Under the pieces are notes generated by a model. It did not search any database and was not told where the DNA came from. It saw nothing but the letters and a program-made list of their open reading frames with translations. From an uncultured Collinsella sp. (GTDB lineage: Bacteria; Actinomycetota; Coriobacteriia; Coriobacteriales; Coriobacteriaceae), in contig CABVDJ010000002.1 of the NCBI GenBank assembly GCA_902497025.1, positions 62,001-126,000 on the forward strand: a stretch of DNA of 64,000 nucleotides, given 5' to 3'. Below, in pieces: positions 1 to 6,932 of the stretch; the first letter of the stretch is position 1, and every line of letters begins with the position of its first letter. The position numbers and the translations under genes are program-made.

Positions 1-897
1 TTTGTCGATGCCCATAACCTGGAAGAGGTTGAGGGCGCCATCAAGGACAACACCACGGTCATCTATCTCGAGACGCTCGGCAACCCCAACTCCGACATCC
101 CCAACATCGACGCCATCTCCGAGATCGCCAAGAAGCACGGTCTGCCGGTTGTCGTCGACAACACCTTCGGCACCCCGTATCTGTTCCGTCCGCTGGAGCA
201 TGGTGCCAACATCGTCGTCCACTCCGCAACCAAGTTCATCGGCGGCCACGGTACCTCGCTGGGCGGTGTGATCGTCGACGGCGGTAACTTCGATTGGAAG
301 GCGAGCGGAAAGTACGCCCAGATCGCCGAGCCCAACCCCTCCTACCACGGTGTTTCGTTTGCCGAGGCTGCTGGTCCCGCCGCCTTCGCGACCTATGTCC
401 GCGCTATCCTGCTGCGTGACGAGGGCGCCTGCATCAGCCCGTTCAACGCCTGGGTCCTGCTCCAGGGCACCGAGACTCTGTCGCTGCGCGTTGACCGCCA
501 TGTCGAGAACACCAAGAAGGTCGTTGAGTTCCTGGCTGGTGACAGCCACGTCGCCAAGGTGAACCACCCGAGCCTGCCCGAGCACCCCGATCACGAGCTC
601 TATCAGAAGTACTTCCCCCGTGGCGGCGCCTCGATCTTCACCTTCGAGATCAAGGGCGGCCAGGAGGCAGCTTGGAAGTTCATCGACCACCTGCAGGTTT
701 TCTCGCTGCTTGCCAACGTGGCCGACGTCAAGTCGCTCGTCGTGCACCCGGCTACCACCACGCACTCCCAGCTCTCTGCCGAGGAGCTCGCCGAGCAGAA
801 CATCACGCCCTCCACGATCCGTCTTTCCATCGGTACCGAGAACGCCGAGGATATCATTTGGGATCTGAAGCAGGCCTTCGCCGCGCTGGACGAGTAA
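1..897 (+). CDS. O-acetylhomoserine sulfhydrylase (MetY-type), 5' truncated by window edge
   Basis: Reading frame 1 is open from base 1 and ends at TAA 895-897; the start lies outside the window. PLP-dependent enzyme of the Cys/Met metabolism (gamma-family) fold, expected to make homocysteine from O-acetylhomoserine and sulfide in the cytoplasm. Visible motifs are the YLETLGNP segment, VVVDNTFGTPYL with the cofactor-contacting Asp, and HSATKFIGGHGT, where the Lys codon at 232-234 should form the Schiff base. The long insert before SPFNAWVLLQGTETLSLR is typical of the sulfhydrylase branch rather than cystathionine gamma-synthase. A Rho-independent terminator follows directly. The exact choice between acetyl- and succinyl-homoserine as substrate is inferred. 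Confidence 0.9.
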   Translation, partial: FVDAHNLEEVEGAIKDNTTVIYLETLGNPNSDIPNIDAISEIAKKHGLPVVVDNTFGTPYLFRPLEHGANIVVHSATKFIGGHGTSLGGVIVDGGNFDWKASGKYAQIAEPNPSYHGVSFAEAAGPAAFATYVRAILLRDEGACISPFNAWVLLQGTETLSLRVDRHVENTKKVVEFLAGDSHVAKVNHPSLPEHPDHELYQKYFPRGGASIFTFEIKGGQEAAWKFIDHLQVFSLLANVADVKSLVVHPATTTHSQLSAEELAEQNITPSTIRLSIGTENAEDIIWDLKQAFAALDE

Positions 898-1209
898 GGC
901 GACTTGTGCAAGGACCCCTTGCGACTCGATAGGTATAACTGCATAAAATGCCTGCTCAAGGTGCCTGTGCGAACAATGGTTGCACAGGCACCTTTTTTGC
1001 ATAGAGAGGGTGCAAAAACAGGGTTTTCGCCACGCTTTATGCATTCGAGTTGTGGAAAACTCCTGTTGAGAGGATGTGAGTTTTACGCAATTGACGTGCG
1101 CCTTTTGAGTAAAACCGCAGGTCGCGATTTGCTCGGGGTACTATGCAGCGCGATCGAATCACACGCAGCTCAAACGCAGCAAAAACGCACTACGGAGGTT
1201 TCCAGCTAC
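898..1209. other. intergenic region between metY-like gene and secreted-protein gene
   Basis: This 312-bp gap holds the terminator at 958-998 and then about 200 bp of leader and promoter DNA for the gene at 1210. A TTGACG hexamer at about 1091 could be a -35 element, but I see no convincing -10 partner. No further gene is apparent. Confidence 0.5.
958..998 (+). terminator. Rho-independent terminator after metY-like gene
   Basis: A 13-bp perfect stem (AAGGTGCCTGTGC at 958-970 with its complement at 982-994) and an 11-nt loop run into six T residues. Confidence 0.9.
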
Positions 1210-1986
1210 ATGAGGATCGATTCACGAAAACCGAAGGCCGCCGCCCTTTCTGCCGCGCTTGCCGTGGCGCTTTTGGTGGGTGCCGGCGTAACCGAGGCCC
1301 ACGCGGCGACGCTGTCCGACGCGGTTGGGTCCACGCCCTCCGAGACCACGTTGATGCAGCCCGTCGATTATCGCGGCGACGGTTTTGGCTCCATGCAGGA
1401 GTGGAACGCCTCCATGGGGGCCAAGCGCGATTCCCTAGAGGTTCGCGCCCAGATTATCATGAACATGTACGGTGACTATGCCACCGATGACGAGCGCGCT
1501 GTACTGCAGGGTTGCATCGACGGTGCGGGCAGTCTTTTGACGATGGAGGAGGTCGACGCGAAGTCGGCCGAGCTCGACGAGCTTCGCTCCGCGCTCGAGG
1601 ATGCTAAGCGCGAGGCGCTCGAGGCTGCGGCCGCCGAAGCCGAGGCCGCTGAGGCCGTTCAGGCTTCGTATTACAACGCCGGCTCCGGTTCGTCTTACGC
1701 GCCTGCTGCGTATTACGCGAACGGCTCGGGCCTGACGCGCTCGAGCGGCGTCAATAACTATAACGGCCGCCGTGAGACCTATTACAGCAGCAACGTGTTG
1801 TATCACCACCGCACGGGCGAGTGGACTCAGGATTCCGAGGGCTTTTGGCGCGATTCCGATGGTTACTATGTCGTGGCCGCGGGCGATAAGGCTCAGGGCT
1901 CCACGTTTACCGGTTCCAAGGGCGAGTGCAAGGTCTATGACTCCGGCTGCGCTGCCGGAACCACCGACTACTATACCGGTTGGTAA
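1210..1986 (+). CDS. secreted Tyr/Gly/Ser-rich protein of unknown function
   Basis: A 258-residue protein. ATG 1210 is chosen because GGAGG (1195-1199) lies upstream and a Sec signal peptide follows (basic start, hydrophobic stretch AALAVALLVGAG, AHA cleavage site near residue 32). The middle is an Ala/Glu-rich helical or coiled-coil segment (about residues 105-155). The C-terminal third is rich in Tyr, Gly and Ser and ends in a Cys-containing tail, SGCAAGTTDYYTGW. I do not recognise a catalytic domain; a cell-surface or secreted structural role is only a guess. Its last codons, its terminator and the layout of the gene after it recur at 6386-6823, so this gene belongs to a locally duplicated unit. 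Confidence 0.75.
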   Translation: MRIDSRKPKAAALSAALAVALLVGAGVTEAHAATLSDAVGSTPSETTLMQPVDYRGDGFGSMQEWNASMGAKRDSLEVRAQIIMNMYGDYATDDERAVLQGCIDGAGSLLTMEEVDAKSAELDELRSALEDAKREALEAAAAEAEAAEAVQASYYNAGSGSSYAPAAYYANGSGLTRSSGVNNYNGRRETYYSSNVLYHHRTGEWTQDSEGFWRDSDGYYVVAAGDKAQGSTFTGSKGECKVYDSGCAAGTTDYYTGW

Positions 1987-2062
1987 TCTGTCATAAGCCA
2001 ATAGGACATGACAGACGGGCGCCTTTGCCGAGCTTTCGGGCAACGTAAGGGCGTCCGTTTTT
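1936..2062. repeat. left copy of duplicated gene-end plus terminator
   Basis: The last 15 or so codons of the secreted-protein gene, the TAA and the following terminator with the downstream CTTGAGTTAACGGAG stretch have a diverged second copy at 6386-6506. The two copies bracket the AT-rich RiPP-like island. Confidence 0.75.
2011..2062 (+). terminator. terminator of secreted-protein gene
   Basis: The stem ACGGGCGCC with GGGCGTCCGT encloses a second small hairpin (GCCGAGCTTTCGGGC) and is followed by a T run at 2058-2062. Confidence 0.8.
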
Positions 2063-2148
2063 GTGCGTGCTTGAGTTAACGGAGTGCTGGCGTTTGCGAC
2101 GCAGGCGTCAAACATCTCACATCCGTACCCGCGGGCAAGGAGCCCGGT

Positions 2149-2376
2149 ATGGATGCAGATGCGTTCGTGAAGATGAAGGATGTCTTGATTGCGGCATTCC
2201 CCTTTTTGGTGGGCGGTCTGGAGTCGGCGGTGGTCTTGGTTGTCGAGGCGCAGGTGCGTCTGAGCTTCGCCGCGACGGCGATGGTCGCTGGCTTTGTGGC
2301 CTTTGCGATTGTCATCCTCTCTGGCGTCGGGCTTCATTCCTGCCGTGGCAATGAAGAGGGCGCTGCTGAGACGTAG
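2149..2376 (+). CDS. small membrane protein, unknown function
   Basis: A 75-residue protein from ATG 2149 with AAGGAG a few bases upstream. It has two predicted membrane segments (about residues 12-32 and 38-60) and a short charged tail ending in EEGAAET. A second small membrane protein at 6617 occupies the equivalent position in the duplicated unit, although the two proteins share little obvious identity beyond size and topology. No function is recognised. Confidence 0.6.
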   Translation: MDADAFVKMKDVLIAAFPFLVGGLESAVVLVVEAQVRLSFAATAMVAGFVAFAIVILSGVGLHSCRGNEEGAAET

Positions 2377-2489
2377 CGATCTGCTTCCGACCTGTCCGAA
2401 ATATGTCTGATGCTTTTGTCATGGTTATGCTTGAAGGGGTCTTCGAAAGATTACGATTCGAGCCAATTGCGTTTCCGTTCTTTCGCTGC

Positions 2490-3641
2490 TCACATGAGCA
2501 ACGCTACCAAAAGTAAAGATGCGCTGAAAAATCCAAAGGCGATTCCCAGGCCTGCTATGTTGGCAATAAATCCAAACAGTAAAGCTCCTATGGAAACGGC
2601 ACCGAAAGCGGCGAGGTTGAGAACTGAGGTTATCGTGCCCGGCCGATTTAGTTCTTTCGTGTTTCTCAGGTATTCAGTTATAAGTTGCGTTGAGATCAAT
2701 CCGCAACAAATGCCTGAAAGCAACGATAAGATGATCGCTATTTGCCATAATGAAAAGAACGCTATCGCGCAAAAAGATATTACAAGAACTAGCAACGGTA
2801 TCCGTAACGTCAATGGGCCTTTTTTATATAAACGCGTTGCTGCCGATCCAGCTGTTGTTCCGATTGAAAAAGCAAGAAGCAGGTTGCTCAGTATTGCATC
2901 CCCCCACTTATTCTGTGCGCACAAGGATATGTAGCCCGGCCCTTGAATAGATGACGTCGCTGTTTCGGCAATTAGAATAAACAGTAACATCAAACGGGCG
3001 CTTCTGCTGCTCATGACCGCTTTAACGGTTTCGACTATAGTTTTTGGTTCCGATTCGACCTTTTTCTGAGACGTTTCGGGGCTTAACTTGAGAATCGGGC
3101 TAATCCAGAGGAGGCTAGCGGACAACAGCGCGAGGGCCGATAGTAAGGCCATAACATGCTTGGCCGTTGACCCTGAAAGCAATCCAAGAAGAAGGGCGGA
3201 GCCTACGGCAGCGGCTTTTTGGGCCGTTAAATAGCGCCTTTGAAGGTTTGCAATGCCTTGGTGGGCGGAGGATTGAATGACCACAGCTTGGGATGAAGTC
3301 GCATAATGAGCCTCTATACCTCCTAAAACTGCCGAGGCTATTAGGATACTTATTAAGTTCTGTTGAAATAATACGGTTACTGCGAAATAACCAAAAAACG
3401 CAAGAAGTCGAATTAGCGAAATCGTTGTAAATATTATTTTAGGGGGATGGTTGTCGCATATTCTCCCCGCAGGGAGGAATAGAAGTGAGCGGGCAATCGA
3501 TGAAACCGAGAGAACGAGTGATGGGGCTAAAGCGTCATTTGAAAGCGCCAGTGCCCAAATAGACAAGTAGGTTAGTAAAAGAGCATCACAGATTTGGCCT
3601 ATCGCAACGGATGATAGAAAGGTGGAGTAGCTCGATTTCAT
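2490..3641 (-). CDS. MFS exporter of the RiPP island (MccC-like position)
   Basis: A 383-residue, strongly hydrophobic protein with about 10-12 membrane segments and the spacing of a major facilitator transporter. Its ATG (3641-3639) overlaps the TGA of the E1-like gene (3640-3638) as ATGA, so the two are translationally coupled. In microcin C operons the gene after the MccB adenylyltransferase encodes an MFS exporter that also gives self-immunity; the same order here suggests export of the modified peptide. Codon use is AT-rich compared with the flanking chromosome. Substrate assignment rests on context only. Confidence 0.8.
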   Translation of the reverse strand: MKSSYSTFLSSVAIGQICDALLLTYLSIWALALSNDALAPSLVLSVSSIARSLLFLPAGRICDNHPPKIIFTTISLIRLLAFFGYFAVTVLFQQNLISILIASAVLGGIEAHYATSSQAVVIQSSAHQGIANLQRRYLTAQKAAAVGSALLLGLLSGSTAKHVMALLSALALLSASLLWISPILKLSPETSQKKVESEPKTIVETVKAVMSSRSARLMLLFILIAETATSSIQGPGYISLCAQNKWGDAILSNLLLAFSIGTTAGSAATRLYKKGPLTLRIPLLVLVISFCAIAFFSLWQIAIILSLLSGICCGLISTQLITEYLRNTKELNRPGTITSVLNLAAFGAVSIGALLFGFIANIAGLGIAFGFFSASLLLVALLM

Positions 3642-4678
3642 ATTTCAATTCCCTTGCGGGCAACTAAAGTTTCAAGATTCAGCAGGAATGTCTTTCCATC
3701 TAAAGTGGAATGTCCCGTTAGTAGTTTCTGGATAATCTGGCCAACAAGAATTGATGCTGCGGAATAGCAGGCCCAGGGCGTTGCCGATTTGTTGTATTCG
3801 AATGAATTCGCAACTCTTTCGTATTCTTTAACCTCTGGCCATTTCTGTTCTAACGCATTTTCGTATTTTTGATAGCAAAGAGATTTGCTTGGGTCGAAAA
3901 TGGGCCCGACACGTATTGTCGGAAGAGAGTTGCTGATGCAGGCATAGCATGTTTGATTTTTGAAGGAAATTTTATCAACCCAATAGAGTAAATCGGGCAT
4001 TGGCCAATCTGCAGCGACTACCGTGAAGTCATTTTCGGATAGGACCCCGCATATATTTTCTTCTGTAACGAAGCGCTCGGTCGTTTTGACTGCTATATCG
4101 GGATTGATGCGCTTGAGCCTTTTTGAAAGGCATGTGGTCTTTGGTTGCCCTACATCTTGTTCGTCATAGGCTATCTGTCGTCCAAGGTTGCTTAATTCGA
4201 CTGTGTCGCCGTCAATTAATTCAATTGTCCCAATACCTGAAGCCGCCAACAGCTCCGCTATCGGCGCTCCAGCGCCCCCACAACCTATGATTGCAATGCT
4301 TTTTGTGGCTAACCCCTTTTGACATCTAGAGGATTCTTCTGAAAAGATCTCAGATTGCTCGAAATAGGCCATTTGCCGTTTGTATTTAATCGCGTCGTGA
4401 TTATTCAGCTGTGAGTCGTTACTTTGGCTGGTGATTAGCCCTTTCTCTACAAGAAAGCTAAGGAATACGTCGAATGAATTTGGATCATCAGATCTGAATT
4501 GTTTCTTTAGATTCGCTACTGATATTGGTTCTGAAAGCGTTTTCAGCATTTGCCACGCTAAATCATAAGGCTCATTTATCTGAAATGTGGATGTTCCGAA
4601 TGTGGGGCTAATTATCAGTGATTTTGAATGAGCAGAAATAAAGAAATCTACGCCAGATTTTAGTCTGATATTCTCCAT
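3638..4678 (-). CDS. E1/ThiF-family adenylyltransferase with N-terminal RRE-like domain (MccB-like)
   Basis: A 346-residue protein, close to the 350 residues of E. coli MccB. Residues 1-95 resemble the PqqD-like peptide-binding (RRE) fold. KYKRQMAYF (98-106) is followed by the Rossmann motif GCGGAGA (132-138), IDGDTVELSNLGRQ with Asp156, Asp158 and Arg167, Lys180, and Asp224 in VAADWP. These match ATP/Mg-binding residues of E1 enzymes. One CxxC pair (Cys244, Cys247) is visible, but the second pair of a Zn site is not. The family activates the C-terminal carboxylate of a peptide. The start ATG 4678 has AAGGGG upstream and lies just after a strong hairpin that separates it from the 19-residue candidate precursor. 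The exact product is unknown. Confidence 0.85.
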   Translation of the reverse strand: MENIRLKSGVDFFISAHSKSLIISPTFGTSTFQINEPYDLAWQMLKTLSEPISVANLKKQFRSDDPNSFDVFLSFLVEKGLITSQSNDSQLNNHDAIKYKRQMAYFEQSEIFSEESSRCQKGLATKSIAIIGCGGAGAPIAELLAASGIGTIELIDGDTVELSNLGRQIAYDEQDVGQPKTTCLSKRLKRINPDIAVKTTERFVTEENICGVLSENDFTVVAADWPMPDLLYWVDKISFKNQTCYACISNSLPTIRVGPIFDPSKSLCYQKYENALEQKWPEVKEYERVANSFEYNKSATPWACYSAASILVGQIIQKLLTGHSTLDGKTFLLNLETLVARKGIEI

Positions 4679-4695
4679 CTTTTCCCCTTCCGATT

Positions 4696-4730
4696 ATGGG
4701 GCGGCATGCCGTTTCGGCATGCCGCCCCAT
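4696..4730. terminator. strong hairpin between candidate precursor and E1-like gene
   Basis: A perfect 15-bp inverted repeat (ATGGGGCGGCATGCC and its complement) surrounds a 5-nt loop. It starts 5 bp after the precursor stop codon and ends 17 bp before the E1-like ATG on the minus strand. There is no long T run, so it may be a partial terminator or an RNA stabiliser, as described between mccA and mccB in microcin C operons. Confidence 0.75.
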
Positions 4731-4734
4731 TGCG

Positions 4735-4794
4735 CTAGATGTTCTTGATAATTTCAGACGCATCAAGCTTTTTGGCCTGCTCTTCGATCGTCAT
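4735..4794 (-). CDS. candidate RiPP precursor peptide, 19 residues
   Basis: The ATG at 4794-4792 is preceded by AAGGAGG at ideal spacing, and the frame ends at TAG 4737-4735. The peptide is MTIEEQAKKLDASEIIKNI. It overlaps the 3' end of the methyltransferase gene by 32 bp in another frame, so translation may be coupled. Short length, position directly before an E1-like enzyme with an RRE-like domain, and the hairpin that follows all match mccA-type precursors. It departs from known MccA peptides in ending with Ile after Asn, not with Asn itself. Whether it is made and modified is inference. Confidence 0.6.
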   Translation of the reverse strand: MTIEEQAKKLDASEIIKNI

Positions 4795-5584
4795 TTGTTG
4801 CCTCCTTTCTACACAAGTAAAGGTGTTTCTGTATGCAAGAAGCGCTTGTTGAATCCGGGGCGACAAGTTCGCCCTGAACGAGATCGCGCTTTGCGGCGAT
4901 GGATAGCCCCGCTTTGAGAAGAATCGCCTCAACGTCTTCCTTTGGGTAGAAGCGCTCGCTTGCTGTGTAGTCATTTTTGTTCCAGGTGGCCGCACGACCG
5001 TCAAAGGTCAGGATTGAGAAGCCTAAGACGAAGGGGTCTCGACCTGTGTTATATAACGAGGATAGGGGATAGGAAAGAACGCAAGCGTCTTCATATTTGC
5101 GAAAATCGACTGAGCCCATGTAATTTTTGAAAGAGCTAAGTGAAACTAGATCAAAGAGAAAGTAACCGCCCGCAGTAAGGCTTGATGCGATATTGATAAT
5201 TGCAGACCTTAGAGAAATCTCGTCGGGCAAGCAGTTCAAAACATCATCGAGAGCTACGCATAAACCGTATTCGCTAGTATTGAGAGGGTCTTTCGAAATA
5301 TCTGCTACGGCAAAGCGCAAATCCGGGTATTTATTTTGTGCTACAGAAATCATGTTTGGAGAAAGGTCGACTCCATCAATGTTAAATCCGGCTTCATTGA
5401 AGAGATGTGTGAACGTCCCCGTACCGCAGCCAACTTCGAGTGAATGTACATCCCTGCCCAGCTTGCAGACATCGATAAACTCCCTTTTTAGGAGGGAGAA
5501 GAAGGCGGGATAATTATCGTCCCGTTTAAATATGTCGTATGCCTTGGCGAGCTCGTTGTACTCGCTTAGTGAATTGATGTGCAT
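4763..5584 (-). CDS. class I SAM-dependent methyltransferase of the RiPP island
   Basis: A 273-residue protein. ATG 5584-5582 is chosen because AAGGAG precedes it at good spacing; the open frame extends further upstream but crosses the regulatory palindrome. SAM-binding motif I is LEVGCGTGTF (about residues 49-58), with GVDLSPNMI for motif II and CVALDDVLNCL for motif III. It is the first gene of the minus-strand operon and overlaps the candidate precursor. It may methylate the peptide, the nucleotide-like modification or a small precursor; nothing in the sequence decides which. AT-rich like the rest of the island. Confidence 0.8.
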   Translation of the reverse strand: MHINSLSEYNELAKAYDIFKRDDNYPAFFSLLKREFIDVCKLGRDVHSLEVGCGTGTFTHLFNEAGFNIDGVDLSPNMISVAQNKYPDLRFAVADISKDPLNTSEYGLCVALDDVLNCLPDEISLRSAIINIASSLTAGGYFLFDLVSLSSFKNYMGSVDFRKYEDACVLSYPLSSLYNTGRDPFVLGFSILTFDGRAATWNKNDYTASERFYPKEDVEAILLKAGLSIAAKRDLVQGELVAPDSTSASCIQKHLYLCRKEATNDDRRAGQKA

Positions 5585-5608
5585 GTGCGAGACTCCTTTC
5601 GAAATAGA

Positions 5609-5640
5609 ATTGTACAACGACTGTTGTAGAAATCTACAAC
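5609..5640. promoter_or_regulatory. operator palindrome and -10 element in the divergent RiPP-island promoter
   Basis: A perfect inverted repeat, GTTGTAGA-AA-TCTACAAC (5623-5640), and a nearby TTGTACAA (5610-5617) lie between the methyltransferase and the divergent regulator. On the minus strand TACAAT (5614-5609) can serve as -10, which puts the palindrome over the -35 region. It is the natural binding site for the ArsR-like repressor next door. Confidence 0.65.
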
Positions 5641-5684
5641 AAATCTTTTCTTTTTCTATGGGAGAATGATGATTGGAGGTAGAA

Positions 5685-6248
5685 ATGGTGGATCGTATCA
5701 ACAGGGCGACTGATTCTTCCACTTTGAGGGTTTATGCAAACTCTGAGCGAATGAGAATCCTTGCAGTATTGCGCAATATTGGCCCATGTAATGTTGGAAT
5801 GATTAGCGATAAGATTGGGCTTGCTCCGGGAAGCGTGAGTTATCACCTTAAGAGGTTGAGCGCCGCGGGGCTTATAACGAAGTGCGAAGGCAAAGGCGAT
5901 AAACGTCAAAGCTGGTGGACCATTACCCCCCTGCCTTTAGGTCCGCTTGAAGAATTTGATGATGGAGCGGAAGTTACCGATCTGCTTGCTGTTCGAAGGG
6001 CCTCGAGCCAGTCTTATTTTGCCGCCTATTCACGATATCTCGACAAGTTTGATGACTATGATGATTGCTGGCACGGGGCTGAGCTTGGCTTCGACACCGT
6101 CCTTCATCTGAATTCTGACGAGCTATTTAGACTTGGCGAGGAGCTTGAAGCAGTTATCGAACGATGGGCAAACTCCCCCAAAGAATCAGAAGGAAAAAAC
6201 AAGAAAGCCGTAGCCGTCACCCTGCGCGGCTTCCCTTGGATTCCTTAG
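5685..6248 (+). CDS. ArsR-like winged-helix regulator of the RiPP island
   Basis: A 187-residue protein. ATG 5685 is chosen over ATG 5673 because GGAGG (5675-5679) sits 5 bases upstream. Residues 10-75 form a winged helix (SERMRILAVL, then ISDKIGLAPGSVSYHLKRLSAAGLI as the recognition helix), as in ArsR-type repressors. The following 110 residues are acidic (LDKFDDYDDCWHGAELG) and ligand-sensing Cys clusters are absent, so it is unlikely to be a metal sensor. It is divergent to the RiPP operon across a perfect palindrome and is probably its local repressor. Confidence 0.75.
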   Translation: MVDRINRATDSSTLRVYANSERMRILAVLRNIGPCNVGMISDKIGLAPGSVSYHLKRLSAAGLITKCEGKGDKRQSWWTITPLPLGPLEEFDDGAEVTDLLAVRRASSQSYFAAYSRYLDKFDDYDDCWHGAELGFDTVLHLNSDELFRLGEELEAVIERWANSPKESEGKNKKAVAVTLRGFPWIP

Positions 6249-6385
6249 CTTTATATAGATTACTGTTTTTTGGAGTTGGGGCGTGAACAACGAACATGCA
6301 GAATTACGTTGACCCTGAATGTGGCAACTGACTCTCTGCGATGGGGCTTGACTGTGTACGGCGGGCCGCATTAGCCAGGTCGAGT

Positions 6386-6430
6386 TCGGGTTACGCAGCC
6401 GGAACTACCGATTGCTACGCCGGTTGGTAA
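6386..6430 (+). pseudogene. 3' remnant of a secreted-protein gene paralogue
   Basis: Fifteen codons including the stop read SGYAAGTTDCYAGW, matching the C-terminal tail of the secreted protein that ends at 1986 (SGCAAGTTDYYTGW). The rest of the gene is absent. The fragment is followed by a copy of the same terminator, so this is the broken right half of a duplicated unit next to the island. Confidence 0.75.
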
Positions 6431-6457
6431 TCTGCCGGCATCGATTGCACATGATGG

Positions 6458-6506
6458 ACGGGCGTCTTCACCGAGCCTTTGGGCAATGTAAGGGCGCCCG
6501 TTTTTT
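6458..6506 (+). terminator. terminator copy in the right repeat
   Basis: The stem ACGGGCGTCT with AGGGCGCCCGT is followed by six T residues at 6501-6506. It is homologous to the terminator at 2011-2062. Confidence 0.75.
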
Positions 6507-6616
6507 GTGTATGCTTGAGCTAACAGAGCGCTTACCGTGGCAGTACGCCGCGCATATGGGCGCGGGGCACACTAGTTCATGAGAAATAAGGTCTTTCTCG
6601 TGGAGGAAGTGGTCTT

Positions 6617-6823
6617 GTGAATGCTCGAGATATTGCCGTTGCCGCCGTCGCATTGGTGCTTGGTTGCCTTGGTCCTACGGCCGCGCTCATTGCGGGCATG
6701 CAGGGGTCATGCGGGGCTACTCCCATCGTGGTTGGCGCGCTGATCGCAACCGCACTGCTGGGAAGCGCGGGCGTGGTTCTTTGCCGCGATGACGAGGACG
6801 AGGTGCCGGAGCCGCAACGCTAA
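6617..6823 (+). CDS. small membrane protein, unknown function
   Basis: A 68-residue protein from ATG 6617, with GGAGGAAG about 7 bases upstream and an in-frame TGA immediately before the start. Two hydrophobic segments (about 6-26 and 35-54) are followed by an acidic tail (DDEDEVPEP). It sits where the small membrane protein lies in the left copy of the duplicated unit (2149-2376). No function is recognised. Confidence 0.55.
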   Translation: MNARDIAVAAVALVLGCLGPTAALIAGMQGSCGATPIVVGALIATALLGSAGVVLCRDDEDEVPEPQR

Positions 6824-6860
6824 CTGTTGTGAGATTGGCTGCCGGTCATAGACGAAGATA

Positions 6861-6899
6861 AAAGCCGCCGCAGGGGAAAGGTTCCCTTGCGGCGGCTTT
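6861..6899. terminator. bidirectional terminator between convergent genes
   Basis: An 18-bp stem (AAAGCCGCCGCAGGGGAA with its near-complement ending in CGGCTTT) and a 3-nt loop separate the small membrane protein from the convergent reductase gene. The T run is better on the minus strand. Confidence 0.85.
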
Positions 6900-6932
6900 G
6901 CTGTTAAGGCTGTTGAATGCGGCACGTTGGCG

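Larger units (their letters stand above)
6386..6506. repeat. right copy of duplicated gene-end plus terminator
   Basis: Diverged direct repeat of 1936-2062: shared gene end, GGTTGGTAATCTG, a GACGGGCG-type terminator and the CTTGAGCTAACAGAGCGC stretch that follows. Confidence 0.75.
6249..6616. other. junction region right of the RiPP island
   Basis: No intact gene is seen. After about 135 bp of unassigned sequence comes the pseudogene end and terminator at 6386-6506, then about 110 bp of leader for the small membrane protein, including a hairpin-prone CGCGCATATGGGCGCG stretch and the GGAGG near 6602. Confidence 0.5.

Noticed and set aside
2061..2354. 97-codon open frame overlapping the small membrane protein
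   Set aside because: It is a Cys/Arg-rich shadow frame without a ribosome site; the 75-residue frame at 2149 has both good translation signal and membrane-protein composition.
4735..5004. 89-codon minus-strand frame ending at the same stop as the 19-residue peptide
   Set aside because: Its upstream part lies fully inside the methyltransferase gene in another frame, and the only good ribosome site is at the internal ATG 4794.
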